Of a stretch of 64,000 nt of DNA, positions 35,324 to 44,302 are shown piece by piece; within the stretch, counting starts at the first letter, position 1, and each line of letters opens with the position of its first letter. The stretch comes from Syntrophaceae bacterium (lineage in GTDB: Bacteria; Desulfobacterota; Syntrophia; Syntrophales; PHBD01). Below the pieces are notes generated by a model that was not told where the DNA came from, did not search any database, and saw only the letters and a list, made by a program, of their open reading frames with translations. A program made the position numbers and the translations under genes. The stretch is taken from the NCBI GenBank assembly GCA_013177825.1, contig JABLXX010000002.1, positions 310,001-374,000 of the forward strand, read 5' to 3'.

Positions 35324-36199
35324 TTAATTTTTGAACTTTCTCCTCGCTCCGACCAGCCCCATCAGTCCAAGACCAAGAAGCAGCATGGTAGCGGGTTCGG
35401 GGACGGCGGCCATGGCGTAATTCGCAAGCATGAGATGGGCTTCTGTTGTGGGGTGTACGCCATCCCAGAACAAATAGGTGCTTGTGTCTCCGGCTTCTCG
35501 GTAGAGCCATTCATCCGTGACATTATCAAATCCATATATTCCTGGGTTCGCTATCACGGCATTCAGCAAATCGAATGTGTTAAGAGTGTAGAAATGGTTT
35601 CCCGGATAAATACCTCTTAAATCGGCCACATTAGCAGCAAGAAACATGTTGAAATATTGGGACCAAAGTGTTGCTGCCGATTCATACGCGGTTCCTCTAA
35701 ATTCAGGAGTTGTGCCCACATTCGGGAGGCCCATGACGAGGAAATTCTGGAAGCCTGCCGCGGCAAGATTCTGTAACGCAAGCTCAACGTTTTCGGCAGC
35801 AACATAAGGATCTCTGCCTTGGAACAGATCATTGGCACCTGCCCAGACGGTCACCAAGATATTGCTGGATATCATGCTGCCAAAATTGTCCAAATAATAG
35901 TCCACCTGCCAGTTCAAGCCGGTATACGCCAGTCCCGCAGCTGGATTGTCATATCCGGTTGTTGCACCTCCAAATGCCATATCAAAGAGTGGCACGTTCA
36001 GATAGGTGGGGCTGGCCAGATACTGAACCCAGACTGGTCCATTGGAAAAGTTCATGATACCGAAGCCGTCAGCATTCCCGTTATCAGAAAGGCTGTCTCC
36101 GAAAGTCAGAATGCTGCTGTATGCATGACCTAGAACGGCTGTTGAAAAAATCAGAGAGAGACATAAAAACCATACTAAAACGAACCGTTTCATTCTCAT
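35324..36199 (-). CDS. SGNH/GDSL hydrolase with PEP-CTERM tail
   Basis: A 291-residue exported esterase. The signal peptide covers about 1-26. GDSL block I is ILTFGDSLSDNGN (about 31-43), block III is WAGANDL (about 119), block V is DGVHPTTEAH with catalytic Asp and His (about 245-254), so the triad is complete. The C terminus is VPEPATMLLLGLGLMGLVGA plus RRKFKN, an exosortase signal nearly the same as in the 34006-34551 protein. AAGGAGG is 7 bases before ATG 36199. The enzyme would act on cell-surface esters, perhaps acetylated polysaccharide of the PEP-CTERM/EPS system. No exosortase gene is in the window. Confidence 0.92.
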   Translation of the reverse strand: MRMKRFVLVWFLCLSLIFSTAVLGHAYSSILTFGDSLSDNGNADGFGIMNFSNGPVWVQYLASPTYLNVPLFDMAFGGATTGYDNPAAGLAYTGLNWQVDYYLDNFGSMISSNILVTVWAGANDLFQGRDPYVAAENVELALQNLAAAGFQNFLVMGLPNVGTTPEFRGTAYESAATLWSQYFNMFLAANVADLRGIYPGNHFYTLNTFDLLNAVIANPGIYGFDNVTDEWLYREAGDTSTYLFWDGVHPTTEAHLMLANYAMAAVPEPATMLLLGLGLMGLVGARRKFKN

Positions 36200-36986
36200 G
36201 TTTCACCTCCTTACATGGTTTATGTTTAAACAAAAAATGCATGGAATTATCGATATGAGGCATGGGGAAAAATAGGGCAATTGCTTGTTAAACGATCTAA
36301 TTGCACTTCTAACGCATATCTGTAGCAGCTTGGAGAAATCATTTCTCCTGAGTAAATCCCCGGGTTTGCCGGGAGACTCCCAGGGTTTGACAATTCCGGG
36401 AATGTGCCGTTGATGTTGTGCCGTAGCTGATCAGGAAAAATGTCATCGTAACGATCCGATGATATGAGTGTTTTTACTTTACGATCGCGTTCAGGCCCCT
36501 TTGATGGGCCAGCAATCGCAATACCTCCGGCTCTGCCGGAGCATATTTATAAAGCAATATAACCCATCTTTTCCTAATCATTTTTCATGCCAGATCTTCA
36601 ACTTACTGATATGATGATAAAACGCTAGATAGAGCGTGAAAGATTGCTATGTGAGATAGAACAATATTGTAAAGATTGCCGACAGACTTAATGGATTATG
36701 AGGGTCGTGAATCAGCGAAAAATTATATATTGCAATATATTGCGTTCAAAATACTTTCTGTAAAGTAATCCGACACTTCTATTAAATTGACGAATCTTTC
36801 AAATGGTTATGATGTCAGATCATTGCAGATTGATTATACCACTTTGGTAGATGAACTGGATAAGAGGCCCACGGACGCTTTTCAAATCCGGTGTGGGGCG
36901 TTGAGACCTTCAGTAGTGTAACGCAATGCAGGTTAAAGGCTGGTTAACGTTGAACCTTCGCGAATTTGCGGATTTTACGAAAAAAA
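36200..36986. other. AT-rich intergenic region between the PEP-CTERM esterase and selC
   Basis: 787 bases with no supported gene. It contains several hairpin-like strings (GGCCC-CTTTGAT-GGGCC at about 36497; CTCCGG-CTCTG-CCGGAG at about 36526) and should hold the promoter of the esterase gene, but I could not assign one. No copy of the tRNA-Sec 3' end was found here. Confidence 0.5.
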
Positions 36987-37084
36987 TGGCGGAAGTGCAT
37001 GGGAATCGAACCCACCTGAGAGGTGTCTAGCCCCTCACTCCGGATTTGAAGTCCGGGAGGCCCACCAGTGACCTTGGCACTTCC
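36987..37084 (-). tRNA. selC: tRNA-Sec (anticodon UCA), CCA encoded
   Basis: Read on the minus strand the 98-base gene has an 8-base-pair acceptor stem (GGAAGTGC with GCACTTCC), discriminator G and encoded CCA. Its anticodon arm is CCGGA-CTTCAAA-TCCGG with anticodon TCA at 37049-37047, a long variable arm (GAGTGAGGGG...CCTCTC) and the GGTTCGATTCC T-arm. The long acceptor and variable arms with anticodon UCA identify selenocysteine tRNA. The organism therefore decodes some UGA codons as selenocysteine. The molybdopterin gene moeA lies next to it. Confidence 0.96.
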
Positions 37085-37119
37085 GCGCGCTTGGCTTTAT
37101 AGCAGAAACGCTCTTGCTT

Positions 37120-38361
37120 TCAAAGATATTCCGGCCGCTCCGTCGCCCACCAGCCGTCATCGATGACCTGCACCGTGACCTCGCTGCCTGCCTTGACCAG
37201 GGTGATGTCCTCCGGGATGACGATAAGGCCGTTCGCCTGGACCATCGACTTGAGGATTCCCGATCCCTGTTCACCGGTCGTCCGGACGACGACGCGGGCA
37301 TCTTCCCGCTCCAGGCGGGCCCGCAGGAACGTCCGCACCCCTTTGCCTTTCCTGATGTCCTCCATTGTGACGGCTTGGACGGTCTTGCGGAAGAGGCGCC
37401 GGTGGCCCGCCATTTTCAGGAGGGACGGCCGGACGAACTGCTCGAAGGAGACCATGGACGAAACCGGATTGCCTGGGAGGCCGAAGAGGGGAACATGATC
37501 CATCTCGCCGAAGGCCAGCGGCTTTCCCGGCCTCATGGCGACCTGCCAGAACTCGATCCGGTTCCCCTCGCTCCGCAGGATGTCTTTCACCAGGTCATAG
37601 TCGCCCATGGAGACTCCGCCCGACGACAGGATCACATCGGCCCGTAGGGCCATGCGGAACTTGGCCGTGAGGTCTTCCCGGGTGTCCCGGGCGATGCCGA
37701 TCATCAGCGGCACGGCACCGCAGGCCGCCACCTGGGCGGCCGAGGAGTAGCTGTTGCTGGAGATGATCTTCCAGGGCGTCACGGGCTCGTCGATCTCAGC
37801 CAACTCATCCCCCGTCGCCAGGATGGCCACGAGGGGCCGCTGATGGACGGAGACGAATGAGCGCCCTAAAGATGCCAGCATGCCGATCTCGGCGGGACGG
37901 ATGACCTCACCCTGACGGATGACCGTCTCTCCCTCTCTGACGTCTTCGCCGGCCCGGCGGATGTCCTGGGCTTCCTGGACGGGTACCAGGATGCGGACGC
38001 TGTTTCCGTCTTTCTCCGTGTCCTCGACCCGAAGGACGGCGTCGGCGCCCGCGGGCAGGGGGGCCCCCGTCATGATCCGTGTCGCCTGTCCCGGACCGAC
38101 CTTTTTCTTCGGCACGGCCCCCGCCGGGAGATCCTCGATCACCTTCAGGATTACCGGGCTTTTCGGGGAGGCGCCGAAGGTGTCCTTCCACCGCAGGGCG
38201 TAGCCGTCCATGGCGGAGTTGTCTTTCGGCGGGATGTTCCGGGGGGCCGCCACATCCTCTCCGAGGACCCGTCCCAGGGCGTCGAGAATGCCGACCCTCT
38301 CCAGGCCCAAGGGCGTTATGGCGTTCAGGATGCGGTTGAGTGCTTCATCGACAAATATCAT
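37120..38361 (-). CDS. moeA: Molybdopterin molybdenumtransferase MoeA
   Basis: The 413-residue enzyme inserts molybdate into adenylated molybdopterin. Seen are PPKDNSAMDGYAL (about 43-55), GPGQATRIMTGAPLPAGADAV (about 86-106), the MoCF_BD domain with SSGGVSMGDYDLVKD (about 246-260), and PGKPLAFG and GLPGNPVSS (about 280-302); the C-terminal beta domain follows to the end. Lone gene on the minus strand, 36 bases upstream of selC. Formate dehydrogenases need both selenocysteine and Mo/W cofactor, so the neighbourhood is functionally consistent. The ribosome site before ATG 38361 is weak. Confidence 0.92.
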   Translation of the reverse strand: MIFVDEALNRILNAITPLGLERVGILDALGRVLGEDVAAPRNIPPKDNSAMDGYALRWKDTFGASPKSPVILKVIEDLPAGAVPKKKVGPGQATRIMTGAPLPAGADAVLRVEDTEKDGNSVRILVPVQEAQDIRRAGEDVREGETVIRQGEVIRPAEIGMLASLGRSFVSVHQRPLVAILATGDELAEIDEPVTPWKIISSNSYSSAAQVAACGAVPLMIGIARDTREDLTAKFRMALRADVILSSGGVSMGDYDLVKDILRSEGNRIEFWQVAMRPGKPLAFGEMDHVPLFGLPGNPVSSMVSFEQFVRPSLLKMAGHRRLFRKTVQAVTMEDIRKGKGVRTFLRARLEREDARVVVRTTGEQGSGILKSMVQANGLIVIPEDITLVKAGSEVTVQVIDDGWWATERPEYL

Positions 38362-38442
38362 AATGCTCGCGGTGGGATCACCTGGCGCCGTGGAAGGGGA
38401 CGGCCGCGTAAAACATCAGGCCTCCTTCCTTGTACGCCGGCT

Positions 38443-39327
38443 TCAGTTCTGGATATAATGCTCGCCTTTGCGCCGGATGAGTCCCCGTTTCAGCAGGTAC
38501 TCCAAATGCTTTCTGATCAGGGCTCCTTCCGCAAAATCGAAGAAGGCCTTGGGGGCCCGGGGTTTGCCGTAACAGATCCAGGCGCTCACAATCTCCTGTA
38601 AAGTTCGCCGATTCTTAAGCAAGGCCAGGATTTTCCGCTCCCGCTCGAAGATCACTTCTTCGTAACGACTCCACAGGGGGCCCGGCGAACTCGTAAAGAC
38701 GCCGGTCTCGTGGCTGGTCAGCCACACGTCGGCGGGAATCTCCCGAAGCAGGCGGATGGACTCAAGGGTTTTCTCGATGCTGGAATAGCGGTCACCGTAC
38801 CAGGGGCCGAAGGAGGTCAGGTCATAGTCTCCAAGAAAAAGAACCTTCGAGTTCCGGAAGAAAAAGGACAGATTGCCCGGTGTATGCCCCGGTGTGGGGA
38901 TCACCTCCACCTGTTCCGATTCCAGGTTGATGACTTCTCCATCCTGAAAGAAGCGTGAGGGCTTGAGGGGGCGGTAATGGAAATGCTCCTCCATGAAACG
39001 CTGCCAGTATTCCCGTTCCTCGATGCCGTCGATACCGTACCAGTCGAGAAAAACGGAAATGCCCGCCATCGGAGGAGCGTCCCGTTCGGAGATCCAGATG
39101 GGCATACCGTCGAAGACGTCGATCTTTCCGAAGTGATCCTCGTGGAAGTGGCTGAGCCAGACCGCATTCACCTTGTCCCGGTCGCGGAGGTCCTGCAGAA
39201 TCTTCCGGTTTGAGGAAGGGTCGATGATGATTCCCGCTTCCTCGACGAACAGGGAGTTGCAGTAAGGATACTTGCCACCGTTCTTGCCGGGAATGAACTG
39301 TACCGATCCGAATCGTTTCTGTTCCAT
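38443..39327 (-). CDS. MBL-fold metallo-hydrolase
   Basis: A 294-residue metallo-beta-lactamase-fold protein. Metal ligands are in LSHFHEDHFG (about 59-68), PTPGHTPGNL (about 142-151), and LGDYDL (about 166). The C-terminal 60 residues look like a small winged-helix unit (ALIRKHLEYLLKRGLIRRKGEHY), as in the LACTB2-type proteins. Reaction unknown; thioester or phosphodiester hydrolysis are family options. Its ATG 39327 lacks a ribosome site, and a strong promoter ends just before it, so the mRNA seems nearly leaderless. Confidence 0.82.
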   Translation of the reverse strand: MEQKRFGSVQFIPGKNGGKYPYCNSLFVEEAGIIIDPSSNRKILQDLRDRDKVNAVWLSHFHEDHFGKIDVFDGMPIWISERDAPPMAGISVFLDWYGIDGIEEREYWQRFMEEHFHYRPLKPSRFFQDGEVINLESEQVEVIPTPGHTPGNLSFFFRNSKVLFLGDYDLTSFGPWYGDRYSSIEKTLESIRLLREIPADVWLTSHETGVFTSSPGPLWSRYEEVIFERERKILALLKNRRTLQEIVSAWICYGKPRAPKAFFDFAEGALIRKHLEYLLKRGLIRRKGEHYIQN

Positions 39328-39339
39328 AATGCGAATAAT

Positions 39340-39368
39340 TATATAGAGGGTGTATCGGGTACTGTCAA
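39340..39368 (-). promoter_or_regulatory. Strong sigma-70 promoter for the MBL gene, almost touching its start codon
   Basis: On the minus strand TTGACA (39368-39363) is followed after 17 bases by TATATA (39345-39340); a TATAAT overlaps at 39343-39338 with 19-base spacing. The start of transcription should fall at about 39330-39333, three to six bases before ATG 39327. Confidence 0.7.
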
Positions 39369-39397
39369 GAACCGATGGACCGCTGATGCCATTTCAC

Positions 39398-39427
39398 TTG
39401 ACCGGCCGTCCATTCATCCGCTATAGG
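39398..39427 (+). promoter_or_regulatory. Sigma-70-type promoter for adk
   Basis: TTGACC (39398-39403) and TATAGG (39422-39427) are 18 bases apart. The adk start codon is 62 bases downstream. Confidence 0.45.
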
Positions 39428-39488
39428 GGCACCTGTTTCCGGAATCGTCCGGACACCATGTTTTTACGAAATATCGGGAGGTTATGTT

Positions 39489-40136
39489 ATGAGAATCATC
39501 CTTTTGGGAGCCCCCGGGGCCGGCAAGGGAACGGTGGCCAAACTGCTGACGGAGTTCGACGGCTCCGTGCAGATCTCCACGGGTGACATCCTGCGGGCTG
39601 CCGTGAAGGAAGGAACGCCCCTCGGGAAAGAGGCCAAGGCCTACATGGACCGGGGCGACCTGGTGCCGGACAGCCTCATCATGAAGCTCATGGAAGTCCG
39701 CCTGCAGGAGCCGGACTGCGCGAAGGGATTCATCCTCGACGGCTTCCCCCGCACGATCCCCCAGGCGGAGGCCTTGAAAACCCTGCTGGCCGGCCTGAAG
39801 ATCCGCCTCGACTTCGTGGCGAACCTGGAGGTGCCGAGGGACGTGATCCTGGACCGCCTCACCACCCGGCGGACCTGCTCGAACCCCGACTGCCAGGAGA
39901 TCTACAACGTCAAGAGCAATCCCCCCGGCCCGGACGGCGCTTGCAAGAAATGCGGCAGCCCTACGATCCAGAGGGCCGACGAAACAGAGGAGGCCATCTC
40001 CTTCCGCCTGGAGACTTACAACGCCAAGACGGCACCGCTGATCGGCTTCTACGGGAAGGAGGGGCTCCTGAAAACCTTCGTGTCCCTGAGCAGCAAGGAC
40101 ACCGTGGAGGCCGTCAAACAGGCCCTGCAGGCCTGA
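39489..40136 (+). CDS. adk: Adenylate kinase
   Basis: The 215-residue enzyme interconverts ATP plus AMP with two ADP. The P-loop GAPGAGKGT is at residues 7-15, the AMP-binding STGDILR at 30-36, GFPRT at 85-89, and the LID carries C-x4-C ... C-x2-C (TCSNPDCQEIYN, then ACKKCGSP; about 128-158), a zinc-binding form of the LID. GGGAGG stands before ATG 39489. It is followed by a helicase gene with 71 bases between. Confidence 0.96.
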   Translation: MRIILLGAPGAGKGTVAKLLTEFDGSVQISTGDILRAAVKEGTPLGKEAKAYMDRGDLVPDSLIMKLMEVRLQEPDCAKGFILDGFPRTIPQAEALKTLLAGLKIRLDFVANLEVPRDVILDRLTTRRTCSNPDCQEIYNVKSNPPGPDGACKKCGSPTIQRADETEEAISFRLETYNAKTAPLIGFYGKEGLLKTFVSLSSKDTVEAVKQALQA

Positions 40137-40207
40137 TTTCGGGTTGTCGGGAGGGATAAGCGGAAGTCTTTCGTCCGTCCGGACGGCTCCGCTTGCGGGA
40201 GGCACCG

Positions 40208-42172
40208 GTGTCCAGGAAGATCGACTACGGGAAGGAACTCAATGACGAACAGCGGGGGGTCGTCCTCGAAGAGAGCGGCCCGCTGCTCGTCATTGCCGGT
40301 GCCGGGAGCGGCAAAACCCGGACCCTGACCTACCGGGTGGCCCGCCTCATCGAAACGGGCGTACCGCCCAACCGGATTCTCCTGGCCACCTTCACGAACA
40401 AGGCCGCCTGGTCCATGCTCTCCCGGGTCCGGTCCCTCCTCGGGCTGGAGCTGGAGCGCTTCTGGGGGGGCACGTTCCACTCCGTGGCGCACCGGATTCT
40501 CCGTCGCCATGCCGATCGCCTGGGTTACGAGCGGAGCTTCTCCATCCTGGACGCCGAAGACGCGGTTTCCCTCGTCAAGGCCTGCATCGCCGAGCTGGAC
40601 CTGAAAAAAAGCTCGGAGAAGTTTCCCAAGGCGGAGGTCGTCCAGGGAATCCTGAGCTTCTCGGCCAACACCGACACCCCCGTCGGGGATGTCGTCTTCA
40701 GCCGCCATCCCTACTTCATCTCCCGGACCGACGACATCGTCGCGGTGGCCGGACGCTACCGCGAGCGGAAGCGGAAGCTCCAGGCCATGGACTTTGATGA
40801 TCTTCTCCTCAATGTCCGGCAACTCCTGGTGGAGCACCCGGAGGCGCTCGGGGAGTACCGGGACCGTTTCCTCCACGTCCTTGTGGACGAGTACCAGGAC
40901 ACGAACGTTATCCAGGCGGAACTGGTGGACCTGCTGGCCTCGGGCCACCGGAACCTGATGGTGGTGGGCGACGATTCGCAGAGCATCTATTCCTTCCGGG
41001 GGGCCGACTTCCATAACATCCTCCGCTTCCCGGAGCGCTACCCGGACTGCCGGGTATACCGCCTGGAGACGAACTACCGCAGCACGCCGGAGATCCTGCA
41101 CTTGGCGAACCTGAGCATCCGGAACAACGAGAACCAGTTCGAGAAGATCCTGCGGGCCGTCCGTACGGAAGGCGTAAAGCCCGTCCTGGCCACGGCGTCG
41201 TCGGTGCTCCAGCAGGCCCAGTTCGTCGTCCAGCGCATCCTCGAACTCGAGGGATCGACGCCGCTCAAGGACATCGCCGTCCTGTACCGGGCCCATTATC
41301 ACTCCATGGAGCTGCAAATGGAGATGACCCGGCGGGGGATTCCCTTCGAGATCCGCTCGGGTATCCGGTTCTTCGAGCAGGCTCACATCAAGGATGTGAC
41401 GGCATACCTGCGGATCCTGGCCAACCCGGGCGATGAACTGGCCTGGAAGCGCGTCCTGCCGTTGTACGGAGGCCTCGGGAAGGTCGCGGCGGAGAAGGTC
41501 TGGCGCTTCGTTTCGTCCCAGCCGGAGCCGCTGGCGGCGCTGGAGTCGGAGGCCTTCCTGAAGGGGGCCACCCGGACCGCCCTGCCGGGACTGAAGCGCT
41601 TCCGGGAGGTCATGCGGCGCCTCCGGGAGCAGGCCGGCGACGCTACGGTCGCAGACCTCATCGGCCTCATCCTGGAAGAGGGATACCGGGACCATCTTTA
41701 CGAGCTGTACCCGGAGGCGAATTTCCGGGAAGAAGATCTGCAGCAGTTGGCGAACTTCTCGGGAGGGTTCGAGCGGCTGGAGGATTTCCTGAACGAGCTG
41801 GCGCTCCTGACGAACCTGGAGAAGGAAGACGTGAGCGCGAAGGCGGAGACGGACAAGATCACCCTCAGCACGATCCACCAGGCCAAGGGGCTCGAGTGGT
41901 CCACCGTCTTCCTGATCTGGTGCGCCGAGGGCATGCTCCCCCTGGCACGCGCCCTGGACGACGAGGGCGGGGTGGAGGAGGAGCGGCGCCTCTTCTACGT
42001 GGCCTCCACCCGGGCGAAAGACCAGCTCTATCTCTGTTATCCCGTATCGGACTACCGGCGGGGCATGGGCTCCATGATTGTCCAGCCCTCCCGCTTCATC
42101 CGGGAACTGGCTCCCCGGTATCAGGGGACCAGGGAGAGACCGTACGAGGAGTGGCTGGTGGACGAAGGGTAG
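40208..42172 (+). CDS. UvrD/Rep/PcrA-family superfamily 1 DNA helicase
   Basis: The 654-residue helicase has all SF1A motifs: I (AGAGSGKTRTL, about 29), Ia (ATFTNKAA), II (LVDEYQDTN), III (VVGDDSQSIYSFRGA), IV (ETNYRS), V (LSTIHQAKGLEW) and VI (LFYVASTRAKDQL). It unwinds DNA 3' to 5' in repair or replication. I chose GTG 40208 after GGGAGG; a TTG further upstream is less likely. It is slightly shorter than E. coli UvrD and lacks the long C-terminal tail. Whether it is UvrD, Rep or PcrA cannot be decided from context. Confidence 0.9.
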   Translation: MSRKIDYGKELNDEQRGVVLEESGPLLVIAGAGSGKTRTLTYRVARLIETGVPPNRILLATFTNKAAWSMLSRVRSLLGLELERFWGGTFHSVAHRILRRHADRLGYERSFSILDAEDAVSLVKACIAELDLKKSSEKFPKAEVVQGILSFSANTDTPVGDVVFSRHPYFISRTDDIVAVAGRYRERKRKLQAMDFDDLLLNVRQLLVEHPEALGEYRDRFLHVLVDEYQDTNVIQAELVDLLASGHRNLMVVGDDSQSIYSFRGADFHNILRFPERYPDCRVYRLETNYRSTPEILHLANLSIRNNENQFEKILRAVRTEGVKPVLATASSVLQQAQFVVQRILELEGSTPLKDIAVLYRAHYHSMELQMEMTRRGIPFEIRSGIRFFEQAHIKDVTAYLRILANPGDELAWKRVLPLYGGLGKVAAEKVWRFVSSQPEPLAALESEAFLKGATRTALPGLKRFREVMRRLREQAGDATVADLIGLILEEGYRDHLYELYPEANFREEDLQQLANFSGGFERLEDFLNELALLTNLEKEDVSAKAETDKITLSTIHQAKGLEWSTVFLIWCAEGMLPLARALDDEGGVEEERRLFYVASTRAKDQLYLCYPVSDYRRGMGSMIVQPSRFIRELAPRYQGTRERPYEEWLVDEG

Positions 42173-42298
42173 CAGCGGGTCCGGAACATGCCCGGATGCC
42201 GTGTTGCGCTTCATCCGTCGTCATTCGACGCACGAAAGAGTACGCCTCATTCCTCCGGACTTGCACGCCTTGCCTGCGGGCATTGTGCGGACTCGCTT

Positions 42299-42339
42299 AA
42301 AAAAGACAAAAGGGGGACAGACTCACGCCTGTCCCCCTT
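42299..42339 (-). terminator. Terminator of the hisS-aspS-citrate synthase unit
   Basis: AAGGGGGACAG (42310-42320) pairs perfectly with CTGTCCCCCTT (42329-42339); on the minus strand it is followed by TTGTCTTTTTT. It lies 31 bases after the minus-strand stop at 42370. It may also stop plus-strand transcription from the helicase gene. Confidence 0.88.
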
Positions 42340-42369
42340 CCTGTGCAAACTCAAATCGGTCTCGTTTTT

Positions 42370-44259
42370 TCAGAGCCAGCGGTCGCTCTTCATCTTCTCC
42401 TCGTACTCGGCCTTCAGGGCGATTTGCGTCGCCTCGGCCATGTCCTCGGCCCGCTTGACCCAATCCTCGAACTTGATGTCCAGCCCGAAAACGCCCACCA
42501 TCTCGTCCTGTTCGTCGACGATGGGAGCCGAGACGGTGATGCACAGCGCACCGGTCATCTTGGAGATGTAGAAGTTCGTGACGTGGCACTTGCCCGTCTG
42601 GATGGGCCGGATGAACCAGTCCCGGTCGGACTGGTCCGTTCCGACGCCGTAGTGCTCGTACCGTGCACGGTCCGCCAGGCCGGTGATGTTCCGCGTCGTC
42701 TTCCGTCCGTTCATGTCCACCACGTAGGCGAACTGGATGGACGGATGCTCCTCCAGGACCTTCTCCATGACGGGTTCCTGGAGTTCCGGTTTCATGGTCT
42801 TCATGGCCGGGTGCTCGAGGGCTTTCTGCAGTACCGCCAGGGCTGCCTGGGCGGCGCGGTGCTTGATCTTGTCCAGTTCCGACATGAACAGTTCCGGCAG
42901 GTACTTGCGCACCAGCCGGTCCATCTCCTCGTGGGAAATGCTGGTCACCCGGCCGGCGTCGTACTGGTCGGCGATCCACTTGTGGATCTTGGAGACGCCG
43001 GGGTGGCGCTTGTCGACGGTGTTGTCTCCGTCGAGACTCAGGGCGGAATTGATCCAGAAGGCGATTCCTGATTTCCCGGAGACGTCCGAAACCATGGGCG
43101 TGATGGGCCGCTTGAGGAGTTTCGCCGTGTTGAAAATGTTGTAAATCTCCTCGCACTTGATCAGGCCGTCGGCGTGGATTCCCGCCCGGGTCACGTTGAA
43201 GTCGGCTCCCACGAAGGGGTAGTTGACAGGGATCTTGAATCCCACCTGCTTTTCAAAGTACTGGGCGATTTCGGTGATGACCGTCGTGTCGATGCCGTCC
43301 GTTCCCCCCGTCAGGGAGAGGTACTCGATGATGAGGGCCTCGACGGGCGGATTGCCTGTCCGCTCGCCCAGCCCGAGAAGCGTGCCGTTGGCGGCGCTGC
43401 AGCCGTAGAGCCAGGCCGTGGTGGCGTTGATCAGGGCCTTGTGAAAGTCGTTGTGGCCGTGCCATTCCAGGAGGTCCCCCGGCACGCCCGCGTCCTCGAT
43501 GAAGGCCCTGACGAGCTTCTCGACGCTCCGGGGCAGAGAGGCGCCGGGATAGGTCACACCGTAGCCCATGGTGTCGCAGAGCCGGATCTTGACGTCGATG
43601 CCGCTCTCCTCGCGAAGCTTCATCAATTCGATGGCGAAGGGGATGCAGAATCCGTAGATGTCCGCCCGGGTGATGTCTTCGAAGTGGCACCGGGGTTTGA
43701 TCCCCGCATCGAGAATGGCCTTCACGATGCCCAGGTATCCATCCATGGCCTGTCGCCTGGTTTTATTAAGCTTCAGGAAGATGTGGTAATCCGATACGGA
43801 GGTCAGGATTCCGGTTTCCTTCAGCCCGGCCTGTTTGACCAGGTGCACGTCGTCGATGGCCGCCCGGATCCATCCGGTCACCTCCGGGAAGGCGAATCCC
43901 AGGGCCTGGCATCGCTCCACCGCCTCCCGGTCCCGGTTGCTGTAAAGGAAGAACTCCGTCTGCCGGATGACCCCGCGGGGACCCCCGAGGCGGTGCATGA
44001 ACGTGAAGAGATCGACGATCTGCTGGACCGTGTAGGGCGGCCGGGACTGCTGGCCGTCCCGGAAGGTCGTGTCGGTGATGAAGATGTCGTCCGCCGGGTT
44101 GATCGTCACGATCTTGTGATCGAAGTCGATCCGGCAGACCTCTTCGTAGGGAAAAACTTCCTTCTGGAGGTTGGGCTCGTCGATGTCCTTCAGCTCGTAC
44201 TTCCAGAACTTCGAGTGCTCGTGATCCAGCACCTTCCTGTATTTATTCCATTTTGCCAT
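42370..44259 (-). CDS. Candidate Re-citrate synthase (homocitrate/isopropylmalate synthase family) fused to a PDC/Cache-like sensory domain
   Basis: A 629-residue two-part protein. Residues about 55-340 form an HMGL-like TIM barrel with TDTTFRDGQQSRPPYT (about 62-77) and metal site EWHGHNDFHKALINA (about 266). A helical extension follows. Residues about 495-610 read as a PDC/Cache-type ligand fold: FAYVVDMNGRKTTRNI, DRDWFIRPIQTGK, YISKMTGALCITVSAPIVDE, MVGVFGLDIKFEDW. There is no membrane helix, so it is cytosolic. The family condenses acetyl-CoA with a 2-oxoacid; Re-citrate synthases of Clostridium kluyveri and Syntrophus aciditrophicus belong to it, and the anaerobic context favours that reaction. 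Homocitrate or citramalate synthase are alternatives. Last gene after hisS-aspS, 43 bases downstream. Confidence 0.75.
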   Translation of the reverse strand: MAKWNKYRKVLDHEHSKFWKYELKDIDEPNLQKEVFPYEEVCRIDFDHKIVTINPADDIFITDTTFRDGQQSRPPYTVQQIVDLFTFMHRLGGPRGVIRQTEFFLYSNRDREAVERCQALGFAFPEVTGWIRAAIDDVHLVKQAGLKETGILTSVSDYHIFLKLNKTRRQAMDGYLGIVKAILDAGIKPRCHFEDITRADIYGFCIPFAIELMKLREESGIDVKIRLCDTMGYGVTYPGASLPRSVEKLVRAFIEDAGVPGDLLEWHGHNDFHKALINATTAWLYGCSAANGTLLGLGERTGNPPVEALIIEYLSLTGGTDGIDTTVITEIAQYFEKQVGFKIPVNYPFVGADFNVTRAGIHADGLIKCEEIYNIFNTAKLLKRPITPMVSDVSGKSGIAFWINSALSLDGDNTVDKRHPGVSKIHKWIADQYDAGRVTSISHEEMDRLVRKYLPELFMSELDKIKHRAAQAALAVLQKALEHPAMKTMKPELQEPVMEKVLEEHPSIQFAYVVDMNGRKTTRNITGLADRARYEHYGVGTDQSDRDWFIRPIQTGKCHVTNFYISKMTGALCITVSAPIVDEQDEMVGVFGLDIKFEDWVKRAEDMAEATQIALKAEYEEKMKSDRWL

Positions 44260-44302
44260 GGTATGGGTCTCCCGTCGGAAAAGGGTTCTGCGCCTGGTTG
44301 CC

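Noticed and set aside
36200-37100. Search for an integrase or a repeat of the tRNA-Sec 3' end as an attachment site
   Set aside because: No second copy of the tRNA end and no recombinase gene were seen in the window, so an att site cannot be claimed.
40049-42214. 721-codon minus-strand frame opposite the helicase gene
   Set aside because: Shadow; the helicase has all SF1 motifs.
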